Source: Cepaea nemoralis (Eukaryota > Mollusca > Gastropoda > Stylommatophora > Helicidae). Taken from it: DNA of 64,000 nucleotides. Positions 18,068 to 29,540 of the stretch are shown here, piece by piece. The stretch covers positions 360,001 to 424,000 of the forward strand of contig JACEFZ010027761.1 of NCBI GenBank assembly GCA_014155875.1. The letters are read 5' to 3'. Made by a program: the position numbers and the translations under genes. How positions within the stretch are numbered: position 1 is the stretch's first letter; the number at the start of each line of letters is the position of its first letter. The notes beneath the pieces were generated by a model that ran no database searches, had not been told where the DNA came from, and saw only the letters and a program-made list of their open reading frames with translations.

Positions 18068-18560
18068 TTAAATCCATCCATCGTATGTCATGCCGGTAAG
18101 TGTAGGCGGTCATGATTCGCCATTTCACTCAATCACCAAAGTCGTGGATCAGCTCTGTGTTCTTGTCTCGACAATGCTATATGGTCAAGCCATCCAGGTA
18201 TTTACTTCTCTGTCTTCCCCTGTTTCTCTTCCCCATCGATCTTGCCAAATTGTCACCAAGTTCTCCAATTTATTTCTTCTCATAACATGTATAAACAAAT
18301 TTTAACTGTCTACGTCTAATTTCTCTCATCAGTTTATGATTTTACATTTGTTTCTTGTAGGACTTGGTCATTGGTTTTTCTGTCTGTCCGTGGTATTCTT
18401 TGCATTCTCCTCAGAAACCACATTTCCACTGCCATCAGATGTTTTTCTGCTTGACTGCTCATTGTCCACGCTTAACATCCATACAAAAATACAGGCTCTA
18501 TGTAGCACACCAACACTCTTGTTCTCGTAGCAAATGACATCTTTTTATTGGTCAGTATCT
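18068..18560 (-). mobile_element. LINE 3'-end fragment with (ATCC)n tail
   Basis: Starts ATCCATCCATC (tail), then antisense CATGCCGGTAAG... It matches 38345-38810 over the GHVMRRNGLENLVTTGKIEG / WTMGSQAEKHLM coding region, here with disruptions. Confidence 0.75.
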
Positions 18561-18830
18561 ACGACTCTGGTGATCGAGTGAGATGGCAAAACATGACCGC
18601 CCACGCTTACCGGCATGGCACATGATGGATGGATGGATCATACTGACCAATTCGATTGCGATTCTTGTTCTAATCTCTTCAAGGCATCTCCCATCAGATG
18701 TTATGACTGTTCCCAGATAATTGTACCGATTAACTTGTTGAAGAATATTCTCATTTACTTGTATATCACATTGTATAAAACTACTGAATGGATCAGAAAC
18801 ATAAACTACACTATTAATGACCAATAAACT
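18561..18830. mobile_element. Rearranged LINE: inverted 3' tail joined to RT fragment
   Basis: 18561-18638 is the LINE 3' end in + orientation, with a GATGGATGGATGG tail. It joins directly to a minus-strand RT segment (NILQQVNRYNYLGTVITSDGR, RTRIA). A similar join is at 62520-62545. Confidence 0.7.
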
Positions 18831-18884
18831 GCAGGACGGTAACGCAGCGTGCGAGAATTGCCAGCGGTTCTCGACGCTTTGATG

Positions 18885-19010
18885 ACATGGGATAAGTGAG
18901 CCAGCCGCTCAGAAAGCAATGGCAAACTACTGAGTGTAATCTTGCCAATAAATTAACAACAGCGTTAAAATCCTGGTGTTGACAGCGATGTCCTGTAAAG
19001 GATAAGCGGA
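18885..19010 (+). mobile_element. SINE family B 3' half
   Basis: GCCGCTCAGAAAGCAATGGCAAACTACTGAG and GTTGACAGCGATGTCCTGTAAAGGATA. Confidence 0.75.
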
Positions 19011-19039
19011 AAAAAAAGAACTACAGACACCCGTTAATT

Positions 19040-19385
19040 GATTCCTGCACAGGATAGCGGGACTGAAATTGTAGGAGAACATCATCAGTCTGGAGCTCAT
19101 GGACAGAACTAAACAAATTCCAACGATCAAGACATTGGGATGGGAGAAAGAGAGAGATAAGTTCTGGCGTTGGATAGCACATACATTGAGAAAACCTGAA
19201 GATAGTATATATAACTAAACACTCCTTTGTCTGAAACCCACAATGTGAACGAAATGGTGGGATACTTAAACCACACGGAGAAGATGATTCAACACAGGGA
19301 TGAATAATTGGGGAGGGCATGGATGGACGCGGCAGCAGGAGAGAGTAACAGACACGATGTCTTGGCCTGAGTTGGGCGAAGACCT
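19040..19385 (+). mobile_element. LINE 3'-terminal fragment
   Basis: WRWIAHTLRKPED-like coding sequence with stops at about 19160-19210, then a region ending in GACCTATGCCCCAG. The same region recurs at 33595-33840 and, antisense, at 29825-30200. Confidence 0.6.
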
Positions 19386-19387
19386 AT

Positions 19388-19640
19388 GCCCCAGTCATAA
19401 TGTTTGGTCACGTTATGAGAAGAAATAAATTGGAGAACTTGGTGACAACTGGCAAGATCGAGGGGAAGAGAGCAAAGGAAGGGCAGAGAAGTAAATACCT
19501 GGATGGCTTGGCCACGTTGTATGGTCGAGACAAGAACACTGAGCTGCTCCACGATTCTGGTGATCGAGTGAGATGGCAAAACATGACCGCCCACGCTTAC
19601 CGGCATGGCACATCACAATGATGCCCCAATGGGGCATACA
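19388..19640 (+). mobile_element. LINE 3'-end fragment
   Basis: MFGHVMRRNKLENLVTTGKIEGKR...YLDGLATLYGRDKN...HAYRHGTSQ, the C-terminus of the family at 38345-39100, with a GATGCCCCAATGGGGCAT junction. Confidence 0.8.
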
Positions 19641-19734
19641 AGGGAAAAGGAGAAGAAGCTTGCTTAGAATACATTACCCTATTTGGATAACAATCACTTT
19701 CACATTTAAAAAAAAAATGTTTTTCGCTCGCTCG

Positions 19735-20030
19735 CTTTGAACTAAAGCAGTAGTCCATACGCACTATTTTATTTAATTATAGTAGTGATGGACTGGATTT
19801 TACATGTAGATTTGCTTTCCTTATTAACAGTGTCCCTCGCTATCAGGCGAACCCACTCCGACTTCAGGGGTACTTGTAATTTACGTCCCAAGTCAAGGAC
19901 GACAGGTCAACATTTTTAGCCCAACTGTCCGGTGTAGGGGTCAAACCGCTTACCTCGGCATTAGCACAACGGATGTTTAAGAACACGCGTTCTTACCCAT
20001 TCGACCTTGGTGACCTGCATAAATTAATAT
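19735..20030 (-). mobile_element. SINE family E, antisense
   Basis: Reverse complement of the 32541-32815 copy: GGTCACCAAGGTCGAATGGGTAAG head, GGTTTGACCCCTACACCGG (B box region), GGAGTGGGTTCGCCTGATAGCGAGGG. Confidence 0.85.
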
Positions 20031-20185
20031 TCTATTGTGGCTGACTCAATCACAGGATTATTAATCAAAGCCAGCGATGAACCCTAATATAACTTCTCTT
20101 CTGAGGATGAACGGGGTAGGGGTAATGTATAATCGAATCGAAAAATTGCTTCGCCTCGTATTTATTCATTATACCGGAAACTGTC

Positions 20186-20430
20186 GGCTCCGTGGGTGAG
20201 TGTACAGACGCAGTTCGTAATCCCGCATACCCGCGTTCGAAACACTGCTGCGGGCGATGTGGCAGCAGAGCGCTTAGCGTTTTTTTTTTCTTTTACGAAA
20301 TGGTATGGGTGCCGGGCGTTCAGAAAGCACTGGCAAACTACTGAACCTAAACTTGCCAAGAGATCACAACGGCAAAAATAAAAAGATGTTGGTGTTGAAT
20401 GCAGCGTCCCGTAAAAGATATACAATTAAC
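20186..20430 (+). mobile_element. SINE family B
   Basis: GTCGGCTCCGTGGGTGAGTG head, GCGTTCGAAACACTGC (B box), GGTGCCGGGCGTTCAGAAAGC body, and a tail near TGTTGAATGCAGCG. Confidence 0.8.
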
Positions 20431-20757
20431 TTTTTATACCGGAAACTAGTTATGCGTTTACAATTCTCAGTTCCCTTCCCCTGAAAATATCTTTTAGTGT
20501 GTGTCGTGTTTGGTAGAATGAAGGTAATAAATAGCTAGTTATGTTGTAAATATATTCCGTGAATGGGCATTAGGGAAGCCGAGAAAAGGGCTAACAAATC
20601 ATTTTTCTCTACAAAGTCATGAAAGTGACCTGCTTAACGTACCCACAATGCGGTGTCACGTTACGGTCATGACTTCTTTGTTGTTATGGTTGATCAACAT
20701 GCTACACCAGTCGGTTTTTCTGATGTGCGGAATTCTACGCCTTAAATAAGTACTAGT

Positions 20758-21009
20758 AGGTCTCCGTGGCTAAATGCTTACGGGCGCGATTCGTAAGCCC
20801 GCTTACCCGCGTTCAAAACACTGCGGCAACCGATTTGTCAGCAGACCGCATTGCGCCAGGTTTTAACGAGTTGGTGTGGGAGCCGGTCGTTCAGAAAGCA
20901 ATGGCAAACTATTGAACGTAAACTTGCCAAGACATCAACAACAGCAGTAAAATGCTGGTGTTGACAGCGATGTCCTGTAAAAAGGATATGCAAAAAAAAA
21001 AAAAAAAAA
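20758..21009 (+). mobile_element. SINE family B, full-length copy with poly(A)
   Basis: Head GGTCTCCGTGGCTAAATGC, B-box-like GCGTTCAAAACACTGC, body GGAGCCGGTCGTTCAG, end GACAGCGATGTCCTG, then an A19 tail. This is the best complete member for building a consensus. Confidence 0.88.
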
Positions 21010-21950
21010 GTCCTGGAAATCCTACATAGCTATATTGATTAGAGGAATTCTTATTAACGGTGGTCGAGAATTAATTTTTGAAGGACGAAATATTTGGGCC
21101 TGTAAATTATATCAGGTCTTTTAGTTTCGTGTCATTCAAGGTGAAGGTAGTTCCATAGCAGACATTGCCGTTGTGGCTTGAAATACAAGGCCACACATAT
21201 CCTGAGGTCACGACATATGGGGTGAAGGTCTTTTCTCGTCGCCTTTCCTGCCCAGAAAGTTGCATGATGCCCATTTTAAGATTCTGTGTGGCCTCCAGAT
21301 CCGTAATAGTTGGGGAAATTACAATTCTTCTTCAGCTGGGGATGGAACTCTGGCCGATTTCTAGGCACACAAACGCACTAACCACAATGCACCAGGGCAT
21401 CGCTTCGCGTCACACTGTCATACTGAAAACCACACAAGGATTGATGAACACTCGTGGAACAAGAGAGAAGGCTGTCAGGCTAGTGGTGGGTCGAAGTAAA
21501 CTTGTTTCCCCAGCGAATCACTGTCGTCATTGGGAGGTGATAGGTTCGAATCCGTTGATGCAATTTTAATAGCAGTTTGAAAGGAGTTTGTAAAATGTTA
21601 TTGTTAGCAAAAACTGAATATATGGTAGCCTCCAAGAACGCACACACTCTATTATATAAGGCCCGCGAAATCATTTGGTCCGGCCATGCCAAGGCAACCG
21701 CTCGAAATTCAAAAAATATAGTGGCCTTCCCCCCCCCCCCCCCTAGTTACATACATTTTTAAGCGAATCATAATAATAAAGTATATTTTGAGGGACAGGC
21801 AATGAACGTCAATTACGGGATAGACAGGACACAACCAGTACATTACAGGACTTTAGCACAGTCGTCGCGACTCAACAGTATAATAGCAACAGTTGTGTCA
21901 CGCGTACATTTTCTTTCAAGCAGGGGATTTAAATGCCACTAGTTTAAGTA
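21010..21950. other. No gene seen; one tRNA-like motif and a C-run
   Basis: GGTTCGAATCC at about 21543 is a perfect B box preceded by SINE-like sequence (from about 21480). A C17 run is at 21730-21744. No supportable ORF. Confidence 0.4.
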
Positions 21951-21954
21951 TCTA

Positions 21955-22960
21955 CTGAATGGTCTTGACTCTGAGTACGGTGATCTTATTGATCACTGTT
22001 ATGTGCGGTGGTTGAATCGCGGGAACATGGTCGTGAGGTTTTACGAACTGTGGGATGCAGTCAAGTAGTTCATGGAGGTGAAGAGACAACCTGTCAAGTA
22101 ATTCAATAATAATAGCAAATAGCGGTGTGAATTAGCCTTCATGGTAGACATGACCAAGTACCTCTCAGAGTTCAACGTCAAGCTGCAGGGTCCCAACAAA
22201 CTTCATAGCCCCTTACCTTCAAATGTGAAAACATTTATTGTCAAATTAAGGCTGTGGAAAATGCAGCTTGAAAGACATAACAAATCAGGATCTCAGTATG
22301 ATTCAAGTCTTCGAAATGCCGCCCCTTACATGTCTTTTTTTTTTTCCTTTAAAAATTCTGCCACCCTTACGGTTCTGCCTGATACGGTCGCCTCTCTATA
22401 TCATAGAATCGGCACGGCTATGTAACTAACAAGTTGCATCTCCCCACTCTAGAAGGACAAAAGCATTCTACAACACTTGGTGAATGTGAGAAACTAACTG
22501 AGAGATTTAATGAAAGATTCAAGGACGTGAAAAGTAAACAAGCGGAACTGAACTTCTTTGCTACACCGTTTAATAGGGAACCAGTTGACGAGCCGAATAA
22601 CACGCAACATAAAATCATTCAGCAGCAAAGCGATGATGAGCCGAAAGCTTTGCACAACAAGCTCCCACTGCTTGAGTTCTATGAACGTTACATAAGCGAC
22701 GATGAATTTCCCACTTTGAGTAGACATGTGTTGAAATATGCATCTATGTTCGGAACAATTCACTGCTGCAAGCAATTCTTTCAAAGACTTACCATCGCAA
22801 AAGAGTCGAATGTGCAAGCCTGGAAAAGCAGTTACGAGTCGCTACATCATCAAAATCTAACATCCCACGTCTCGCCAAATATAGGTAGTTCCAGCCTACA
22901 CATTACGGATGAGTTAATGAAATGTTTGATCCAGCCTACACATTACGGATGAGTTAATTA
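21955..22960 (+). pseudogene. hAT transposase remnant (GTF2IRD2/ZBED type)
   Basis: Pieces in several frames: YGDLIDHCYVRWLNRGNMV at about 21970, typical of the hAT catalytic region (H-EVRWLSRG); then DMTKYLSEFNVKLQG; then LTERFNERFKDVKSKQAELNFFATPF; and finally LPLLEFYERYISDDEFPTLSRHVLKYASMFGT..CKQFFQRL, the C-terminal hAT dimerisation region. Stops and frameshifts break it. CCACCCCTG near 23090 could be one terminus, but the partner was not found. Confidence 0.75.
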
Positions 22961-23000
22961 AATGTTTAATCCAGCCCTACACATTACGGATGAGTTAATG
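22880..23000. repeat. 40-bp tandem repeat, three units
   Basis: CCTACACATTACGGATGAGTTAAT recurs three times at the 3' end of the hAT remnant. Confidence 0.9.
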
Positions 23001-23159
23001 AAATATTTGGTCAAGTATAGCAGACTCATTTTTAAGCTGATAATTGTGTATGTATGGCCTCACGAATCTTGGGCAGAAAAAAAGATTACCCACCCCTGGT
23101 ACAGATACAGGTCAACGAGTAATGAAACGCTGGGCCAGGGGAGGAGAGGACACTGAGAG

Positions 23160-24260
23160 AAGTGGATAGTGAAGAAAACCAAAGCTGAGTTATCGAGAGC
23201 TGCAGTCCTTTGCAGAACCTCGCTCCCATAACAACCTTCCGGAAAACCTCTCGATCATAAGCAAGATGTCCCGCGTCTGATACACCCATCTGGAGATCAT
23301 CCGCCACATCCTGCACCCATCTTCTCTTTGGTCTTCCTCTCTTCCCAGGCATATACCCTTCCATTATTGTTCTCTCCAAACTTTCGTGACGTTTCAAGTG
23401 ACCAAAATAAAATATTTCAATTTTCTTTGTTTTATCGTCTTTAATAGCCAACCTTCTTCAATATTCAACTCTTGAAGTATGGATGCATTTGTTCTTTTCT
23501 TTACCCAAGATATTTTTAGAACTCGTCTATAACATTTATATTCAAAGGCGTTTATGCGCTGTTCAGCTTGTTTAGTAAGTGTCCATGTCTCACAGGCGTA
23601 TGTTGCAATGGGAAAGATGCATGCTCTTAAAAATCTAATTTTTGTAGTTCTGTCTGTCCCACTCCATAATTTATTCAGCTGTTTTAGTCTTTGAAGAACA
23701 ATTGAAAGTCGCCGTTTAATTTCTTTCATTGTGTCCCCGTTGTTGGTAATCAATGACCCAAGATATTCAAAATTTTCCACCACCTCCAATTTTCCCCCAT
23801 TAATGTATATTTCTTTCTCCATGGTAGTTTTATCTGTATGCATTATCTTTGTTTTTGCTATGTTAAGATATAAGTTGTGATTTTCACTATTCATTTGGGT
23901 TGAGGCTATTAGGTTTTCTATGCCATTCTGTGTTGTGGATAGTAATACCTTACTGTATCATCAGCATATCGAATCTCTGGTATGTCATGACCGCCGGTAT
24001 TTAGGGCATCATATAGCTCCCTGTTTATATCATCTCTTACATTTCTCATTATATTTTCGGCGTACAGGTTAAACAAATAGGGTGACAGCACGCAGCCCTG
24101 ACGGACTCCTTGCTTGATGTCAAACCAATCTGATGCCTCGCCATCTATTCTAACTGCTGCTTGTTGGTCTAGATAGAGCATTTTTATGAGTTGTACTACA
24201 TGTGATGGAAAGCCCATATTCCTCATGATTTCCAAAAGTTTCTGATATGCTCACTATGGT
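23160..24260 (-). pseudogene. LINE reverse transcriptase, 3' part, frameshifted
   Basis: Minus-strand pieces in order: MEIMRNMGFPSHVVQLIK, VRQGCVLSPYLFNLYAE, EIRYADDTV (RT catalytic YADD), a frameshift near 23915, then LNIAKTKIM, FEYLGSLITNNGDT, YACETWTLTKQAEQRI, a second shift near 23400, and GHLKRHESLERTIMEG...GKRGRPKRRW. The order matches the palm-to-C-terminus of jockey/RTE-like endonuclease-type LINEs. The 5' half is missing and the copy is dead. Part of its 3' end recurs at 57583-57665. Confidence 0.85.
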
Positions 24261-24264
24261 TTTC

Positions 24265-25110
24265 AAATTTTATATTGTCTAGTATGTCCTCTAATTTCTA
24301 CTTCTTTCGTCTACTTCTATAAGCGCATATCAATACCAGTTAATGTTTTATTTGTGCTGTAATTAATATCTCATGTGCTAGCGATGATGCGTGAGCTTGC
24401 AGATAATTCACTTTGACAACCGTTGGAGAGAGTTACCTGGCCAGATGACGTTTCTCGTAGCAGTCGACCCGGGCGCCGGAAGTTTATGCTCTCCTGCTGC
24501 AGCGTACGCTACATTCCCAACCTTGCTTATCTATTGTTGTAGTATTGTACAGCTCAAAGCTGTACCGTTTTCCAATAACGATTTGTCGTTTCCAACCATG
24601 ACAATCTGGTGCGTATAAAGAGTATAGACGCTGAACTAGGACAATGAATACTGGGTGATTAAAGTGACAAGAAAGAATGAAATCTTTGTAACCAAGTTTG
24701 TGTTTGATTGTCATTGAACTCATTGTGTGTTGTGTTGTCGTTGTGTTCTACAAAAAGTTCTTCATCTTCTCATTTTCTAAGACTGTCTAAACTAAACTCG
24801 TTTCTATTTCTTATTCTAACAGTCACTGCCCAGAGCAGCCGCTAAAGAAATGATCAGAAATCCAAAACCTGTGTAAATAAATTACATTGTAATTAATACC
24901 GTAAATGGAAACCTTTGTGAATTATTATCTGAGGAACTACTACTACTACTACTATAAAAATACTAATTAACTAATAAATAGAGTACTAATAATACTATTA
25001 CTAGTATTACAATACTACTTTGTACTTTACTTACTTAAACTATACCCAACTTGAATGTCTGTTAGTGACAGTCATTCGTGTGTATACAGTATTTTAAGTA
25101 AACTGTAACA
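24265..25110. other. Intergenic, nothing recognised
   Basis: Short (ACT)n at about 24940-24955 and AT-rich sequence. No ORF of note. Confidence 0.4.
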
Positions 25111-25122
25111 GTATCACCATTG

Positions 25123-25277
25123 TGGGCACTCTTCCGAATTCCGGTCCCAAATAGTTCCGCAGTGAATAGGTCAGGGGTTAAGGGTTAGGGTTAGTTGTTA
25201 ACTAAACACTGACCCTAACCCTTACCCCTGACCTATTCACTGCGGATCTATTTGGGACCGCAATTCGGAAGAGTGCC
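25123..25277. repeat. 155-bp perfect-looking palindrome with telomere-like core and 9-bp target duplications
   Basis: Arms of about 65 bp run from GGGCACTCTTCCGAATT inward to GGGTTAAGGGTTAGGGTTAG, mirrored by CTAACCC...GGACCGCAATTCGGAAGAGTGCC. A loop of about 15 bp separates them. TCACCATTG lies on both sides (25114-25122 and 25278-25286). It is a hairpin MITE of unknown superfamily; the 9-bp duplication is compatible with MULE-type elements. Confidence 0.85.
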
Positions 25278-25840
25278 TCACCATTGTCTTTTGAGTAAAT
25301 AAATATTAAAAACAACTTACAAGGCATCTGACTTTGTCATAGTTTGTTAACAGTACTGTTGAGTACAGGTAAGTTGAGAGTGTGACATATTTATTGAGTT
25401 ATTTCTAATTTCTCTAATCAAAAATTATGAAAAAGAAGAACTAATGGATAGAGCTGGCAACATGAAATCCAGTGGTATCTCATTGAAGTCTACATCATTT
25501 ATTAGGTGAAAATTTTATTTTTGTGTGTTAATTAATTCTCCATTCAACTTAGTTGCTGAGTGATAATGAAAATAACGTGGTTGCCAAATTATTGTGAAAA
25601 TGTTATGACACACCTGTTTGTGGTGAATACTTAGCTGCAAGTTGCATCGACACAAATGTTATGACACACCACCTAGGCACTGACGCTTATAAATATTACC
25701 ATAATAAAATTAGCAACAAATTCCAATCAGTCATGAACAGTCATTGGCACCTTGCCGTCTTGACAGACGATAGTTTGTGCTTCAAAAAGGCATAATAACT
25801 TTTACCCATGGCGGTAGTGAATGTGACTGATAAGGTCAAT

Positions 25841-26239
25841 TCACACTGTAAATGTCCGTTCACAGTGGGTGCATGTGAACACGTGGTCATTTCCACCGTC
25901 ATGCACCATCTTACGTCTCACACACTCGGTGTGTGACTTATCTGCAATAATTTTCTCCTTTGTCTTTAGTCCATTTCCGATGTTTGCCCTCCATGCAACA
26001 CGTTCAGCGGCGACTTGCTCCCAATGTGCATTATCAATGTCTGTATCAATTATGTCCCGCTTACACACATCTTTGTATCGTAGTAGAGGCCGACCCTGAG
26101 ATCTCTTACCCGTCTGTAATTCACCAAAAAAGATGTCCTTTGGTATTCTACCATCATCCATCCTCCTAACATGTCCTATCCATCTAAGTCTACGAAGGCT
26201 GAACATGAAATAAACCGTCACACAACCTGATCTTTCCAA
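25841..26239 (-). pseudogene. LINE pol C-terminus with zinc finger
   Basis: RRLRWIGHVRRMDDGRIPKD, GKRSQGRPLLRYKDVCKRD, WRANIGNGLKTKE, then FTCTHCERTF, a Cys-X2-Cys finger whose His pair would follow in the next residues. It is typical of the C-terminus of cfdp2-type LINE polyproteins and probably binds nucleic acid. It is separated from the RT by the TTAA element. Confidence 0.82.
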
Positions 26240-26274
26240 TACTTCATTATTTGTGATTTTGTCTTGCCACTTAA

Positions 26275-26743
26275 CCCTTTACAGGGTGGAACATCCATTT
26301 CCGTCTGATCGCTTTAACGAGCAAAAACGGGCCGATTGCGTCCGATACTATTATGCATTGTAAAAACGCGATCTCTTGGCTTTACAATACTTCCGATGGC
26401 TACTTTCGCTTTCGCCGATAGCTTGATTTGGCCGCCATTTGTAAGCGCCTACTCTGAATTTTAACGGACTTTTACGGACTTTTTTTGGGTAGTTTTCGGG
26501 GTTTTTACGCTTAGTTTTTCAAAACAGATTTCGGCGATTCTTCAAGTGATAGCCGAGATTTTACTAGGTTCAATTTAAGTGACATTAAAGGGCACCAAGT
26601 TGACTATTAATCGGAACTAGATATCAGTGGAAAGCGTTACTTTGCATTAGCAGTCTGAGTCGGACTTTAAAGAAAGTGATTATAATTCTGAAAATGTGTT
26701 TGTAAATTGCCGTATAGATGACGGAAAATCACAATCAATATGC
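26275..26743 (+). mobile_element. Half of a TTAA (piggyBac-like) element
   Basis: TTAA at 26271-26274 is followed by CCCTTTACAGGG. The next 460 bp match, in the same order, the reverse complement of 41657-41480 and then 40190-39920 in the element at 39710-41657. The other terminus is missing. The LINE that hosts it lost part of its RT, which suggests a deletion at the 26743 junction. Confidence 0.85.
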
Positions 26744-28364
26744 TCTTGATTTCAAACTCTTCAGAAGTTGCACCATCAAACTTGATTACACCCTTCATGC
26801 CTGTGTGGAACGATTCCACAATGGACAGAAGAGTTAATGGGCAGCCAATCTTCTTTAGTACCTTGAACAGACCCTCACGACTGATCAAATCAAATGCCTT
26901 TGTGAGGTCGATGAAGGCAATAAACAGTGGTTGATTCTGTTCATGGCATTTTTCTTGCATTTGTCGCAATGAGAATATCATATCAATGGTAGACTGGTTC
27001 TGTCGAAAGCCACACTGTGCTTCGGGGTAGACTTGATCTCCTAGGACTTGTAGTCTGCGCAGAACAATTCTGGCAAATACTTTTCCAACAATACACAGAA
27101 GTGAGATACCCCTATAGTTGTTGCAGTCGCTCCGATCGCCCTTGTTCTTGTACAGTGTTATGATGTTTGAATCTTTGAAATCCTGTGGGACTTGTCCTTC
27201 TCGCCAGCATAGCTCTATTAGTTGGTGGATCTGTAGAGTGAGTGTGTCTTGCCCACTCCTGATAACCTCTATTGGAATCCCATCCTTACCTGGAGCCTTG
27301 CCAGATGCAAGTTCATTTATAGCACACATAACTTCTGTTATGGTGGGAAGTGTGTCCAGGTGGTCAAAAGTTGGTAGAGCCTCTATGGCATTGAGGGCAT
27401 CATCCGCTAGTTTGGTCTCACTTGAGTAAAGCTCCAAATAGTGCTCTACCCATCTGTCCATCTGCTGTTTCTTATCAGTTATGATTTCTCCAGTCAAGGT
27501 TTTCAATGGTGCACTTCTTTTGATCATTGGACCACAGGCTTTCTTTATTCCTTCATACATTCTGCTTCTGATGTTTCCCTTATCACTTGTGATTTGAACG
27601 GACTCACATAACTTGATCCAATAATAATTTGCACACTGCCTGGCAGTCTTTTGTCCATCCTTCCTAGCTTGCTTTAGCTCACTCAGAGTGTTACGCGTTG
27701 GTCTTTCCTTGTTTCTTAAGAGAGCTATCTTCTTCTTATCAATCAAGGGCTGCAGAGTCTGGCTGTTTCCCACAAACCAGTCCTGCCTCTGATGATCCAC
27801 AGTGCCGTAAACCCCTACAGCAGTTTTATAAAGAGTTTCTTTAAGTTGACCCCACTTTTCATTTACTGTACAATTTTCTGGTGTATCAGTGAAAGCGTCT
27901 TCAAGTTGCTGTTGAAACTGAAAGCACTTTTCAGGATCATGACTGTTAATAATATTAATCCTGGGGCTAGATTTGTGTTCAGCTGTGTAGATTCTCTTTG
28001 GTCTCAGTCTAACCCTTGCAACAATCAAAGAATGATCCATATCACAGTCAGCACTGTGGTAACTTCGAGTCAATGATATATAGTTCAGATGTTGTCTCAG
28101 TGTGATGATGAAGTCCAGCTGGTGCCAGTGGCCGGATCTTGGATGTTTCCATGTGACCTTATGCAGCTCTTTTGTTTTAAAGAAGGAGTTTGTAATAAAT
28201 AGGTCATTTCTGGTGCAATGCTCCAGCAGCCTTTGCTCATTTTCATTCATGCGATCGATGTATTTTCCAAGGCACACTGGCCATGAACTCGAGTCCTTGC
28301 CCACACGAGCATTGAAATCACCAAGCATATAAATGTAGTCAGATTTTGGAACTGCCTTGATCAC
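26744..28364 (-). pseudogene. LINE endonuclease 3' part and RT N-terminal part
   Basis: YMLGDFNARVG (endonuclease Asp-Asn) and DMDHSLIVARV (Asp-His) complete the APE domain. A linker follows, then the RT with SGKAPGKDGIPIEVI, FKDSNIITLYKNKGDRSDCNNYRGISLL, QCGFRQNQSTIDMIF and LFIAFIDLTKAFDLISREGL (motif A Asp). The frame is open for about 540 residues and then runs into the TTAA element, so the YADD motif is absent. Confidence 0.88.
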
Positions 28365-28374
28365 GGAGTCTTAA

Positions 28375-28800
28375 CTATTCATAGAATGAATCCTTCACAT
28401 CATCAGAGGAATCGAGTGTCGGTGCATATGCAGTAATAATGGTGGCAAAACCACAAGAGGTTGCCAAGCACAGGGATAATAGTCTTTCATTTCCTCCAGC
28501 TGGATTTTCAATCATTCCCAGTAGCGAATTCTTCACTGCAAAGCCCAGACCGTGTTGCCTTTTTTCTGCCTGCCCTCTACCCTTCCAAATAAAGGTGTAA
28601 TTATTTTCTCTGAGTGACCCTTCCTCAGCGAGGCGAGTCTCCTGCAGGCCAGCAATATCAATGTTAAGACGATTGAGTTCGGCATCAATCACAGCCGTTT
28701 TTCTCACATCGTCAATATTGGTCAAGTCATTGGGAAATCCTGGACACATGGTTCTCATGTTCCAGGTTGCAAGCCGTAGCTTGAAGTTTCTATTTTTCAT
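28375..28800 (-). pseudogene. LINE APE endonuclease N-terminus
   Basis: RLATWNMRTM, IDIAGLQETRLAEEG (catalytic Glu region) and FAVKNSLLGM are the start of an exonuclease/endonuclease/phosphatase fold that nicks target DNA. A TAG where Gln is expected, followed by a one-base shift at about 28365-28375, separates it from the rest of the domain. Confidence 0.88.
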
Positions 28801-28804
28801 TTTA

Positions 28805-29540
28805 TTTGTACCTGGTGCATTGGTTTTACAGCCTGCGATTCATATTGGGTCCTATCCCCAAGCACCCATTGAAGCAGGCAGGCTGTGGCGGATCAGCACC
28901 CAATTGGCTGGGGGCTGCCCAGCTTGAGGCGGGCGGTAGCTGATCAGTGACACCTGTAGGTGTCTCCCACCGTCAGAGGCAACGCATGGCGCCCCATGTC
29001 TGTGCCAATTGACAGGGACTTATAACCCATAACAGTTGCCTCTTGCTTTGATTCCGAGACCGGTTAAGACCAGGGATGAAGTTATTGCCTCTCCATAGCA
29101 CAAAGCCTGGGCTAAATTATAGAGATCATGTGTTGCCCATGCAGCATGATCCCTCTCTCGGCCTGCCTAGTTAACTCCAGAGGAAAGGTAACCTCTACAT
29201 CTGGAACAAGACAAGCTGCAGAAGCTGCCAGGATCAGCAAAGCAATGCTCTAACTGTCCGCCTGTCGGAGCTTCGATCCTAGACCAGCTGCCAACCAAGG
29301 CTTAGGGCCTGGTCTGCCCTGCCATGACATTTTGTATTTAGGTTGCATTTCCTGGCACCAGGGTAAGGCTTGTACCCTTCCAATTGCGCTCTTCTGCCTG
29401 AAGCCGTTGGCACAATGTGGGGTGTCGGGTTTGGTAAGCGCCGCCCAATGTTCGGCGCTAACAGAAAGCAGGTAGTACCGTCTACTGTTATACGGTAGCT
29501 CACTCATATCTGACTAAGACCTGACTAACGGGTCATGAAC
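28805..29540 (-). mobile_element. LINE 5' region
   Basis: GC-richer than its surroundings and contiguous with the endonuclease frame. Two short overlapping open frames (29250-29507) show no domain. It may be the 5' UTR/promoter or an ORF1 remnant. Confidence 0.55.

Larger units (their letters stand above)
25741..29540 (-). mobile_element. Nearly full-length zinc-finger LINE (cfdp2-type), broken
   Basis: On the minus strand: a GC-rich 5' region (29540-28805), an APE-type endonuclease (28800 down), RT N-terminal part to motif A, a 469-bp foreign insertion at 26275-26743, and a 3' part ending with a Cys/His zinc finger. The 3' end sequence at about 25741-25800 also occurs at 12515-12596 and 60200-60270. 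The RT region between motif A and the C-terminus is lost at the insertion, so the copy is dead. Confidence 0.85.

Noticed and set aside
21480..21570. Possible tRNA gene with perfect B box GGTTCGAATCC
   Set aside because: No matching acceptor stem or A box that folds into a cloverleaf by eye, and the SINE-like context makes a tRNA-derived SINE more likely.
22434..22952. Host GTF2IRD2-like gene
   Set aside because: The likeness is to the hAT transposase from which that gene arose; frames are broken and there are no splice sites, so it is a transposon relic.
25123..25277. Interstitial telomere scar
   Set aside because: The TTAGGG-like units are part of two mirrored arms with target duplications, which fits a hairpin transposon better.
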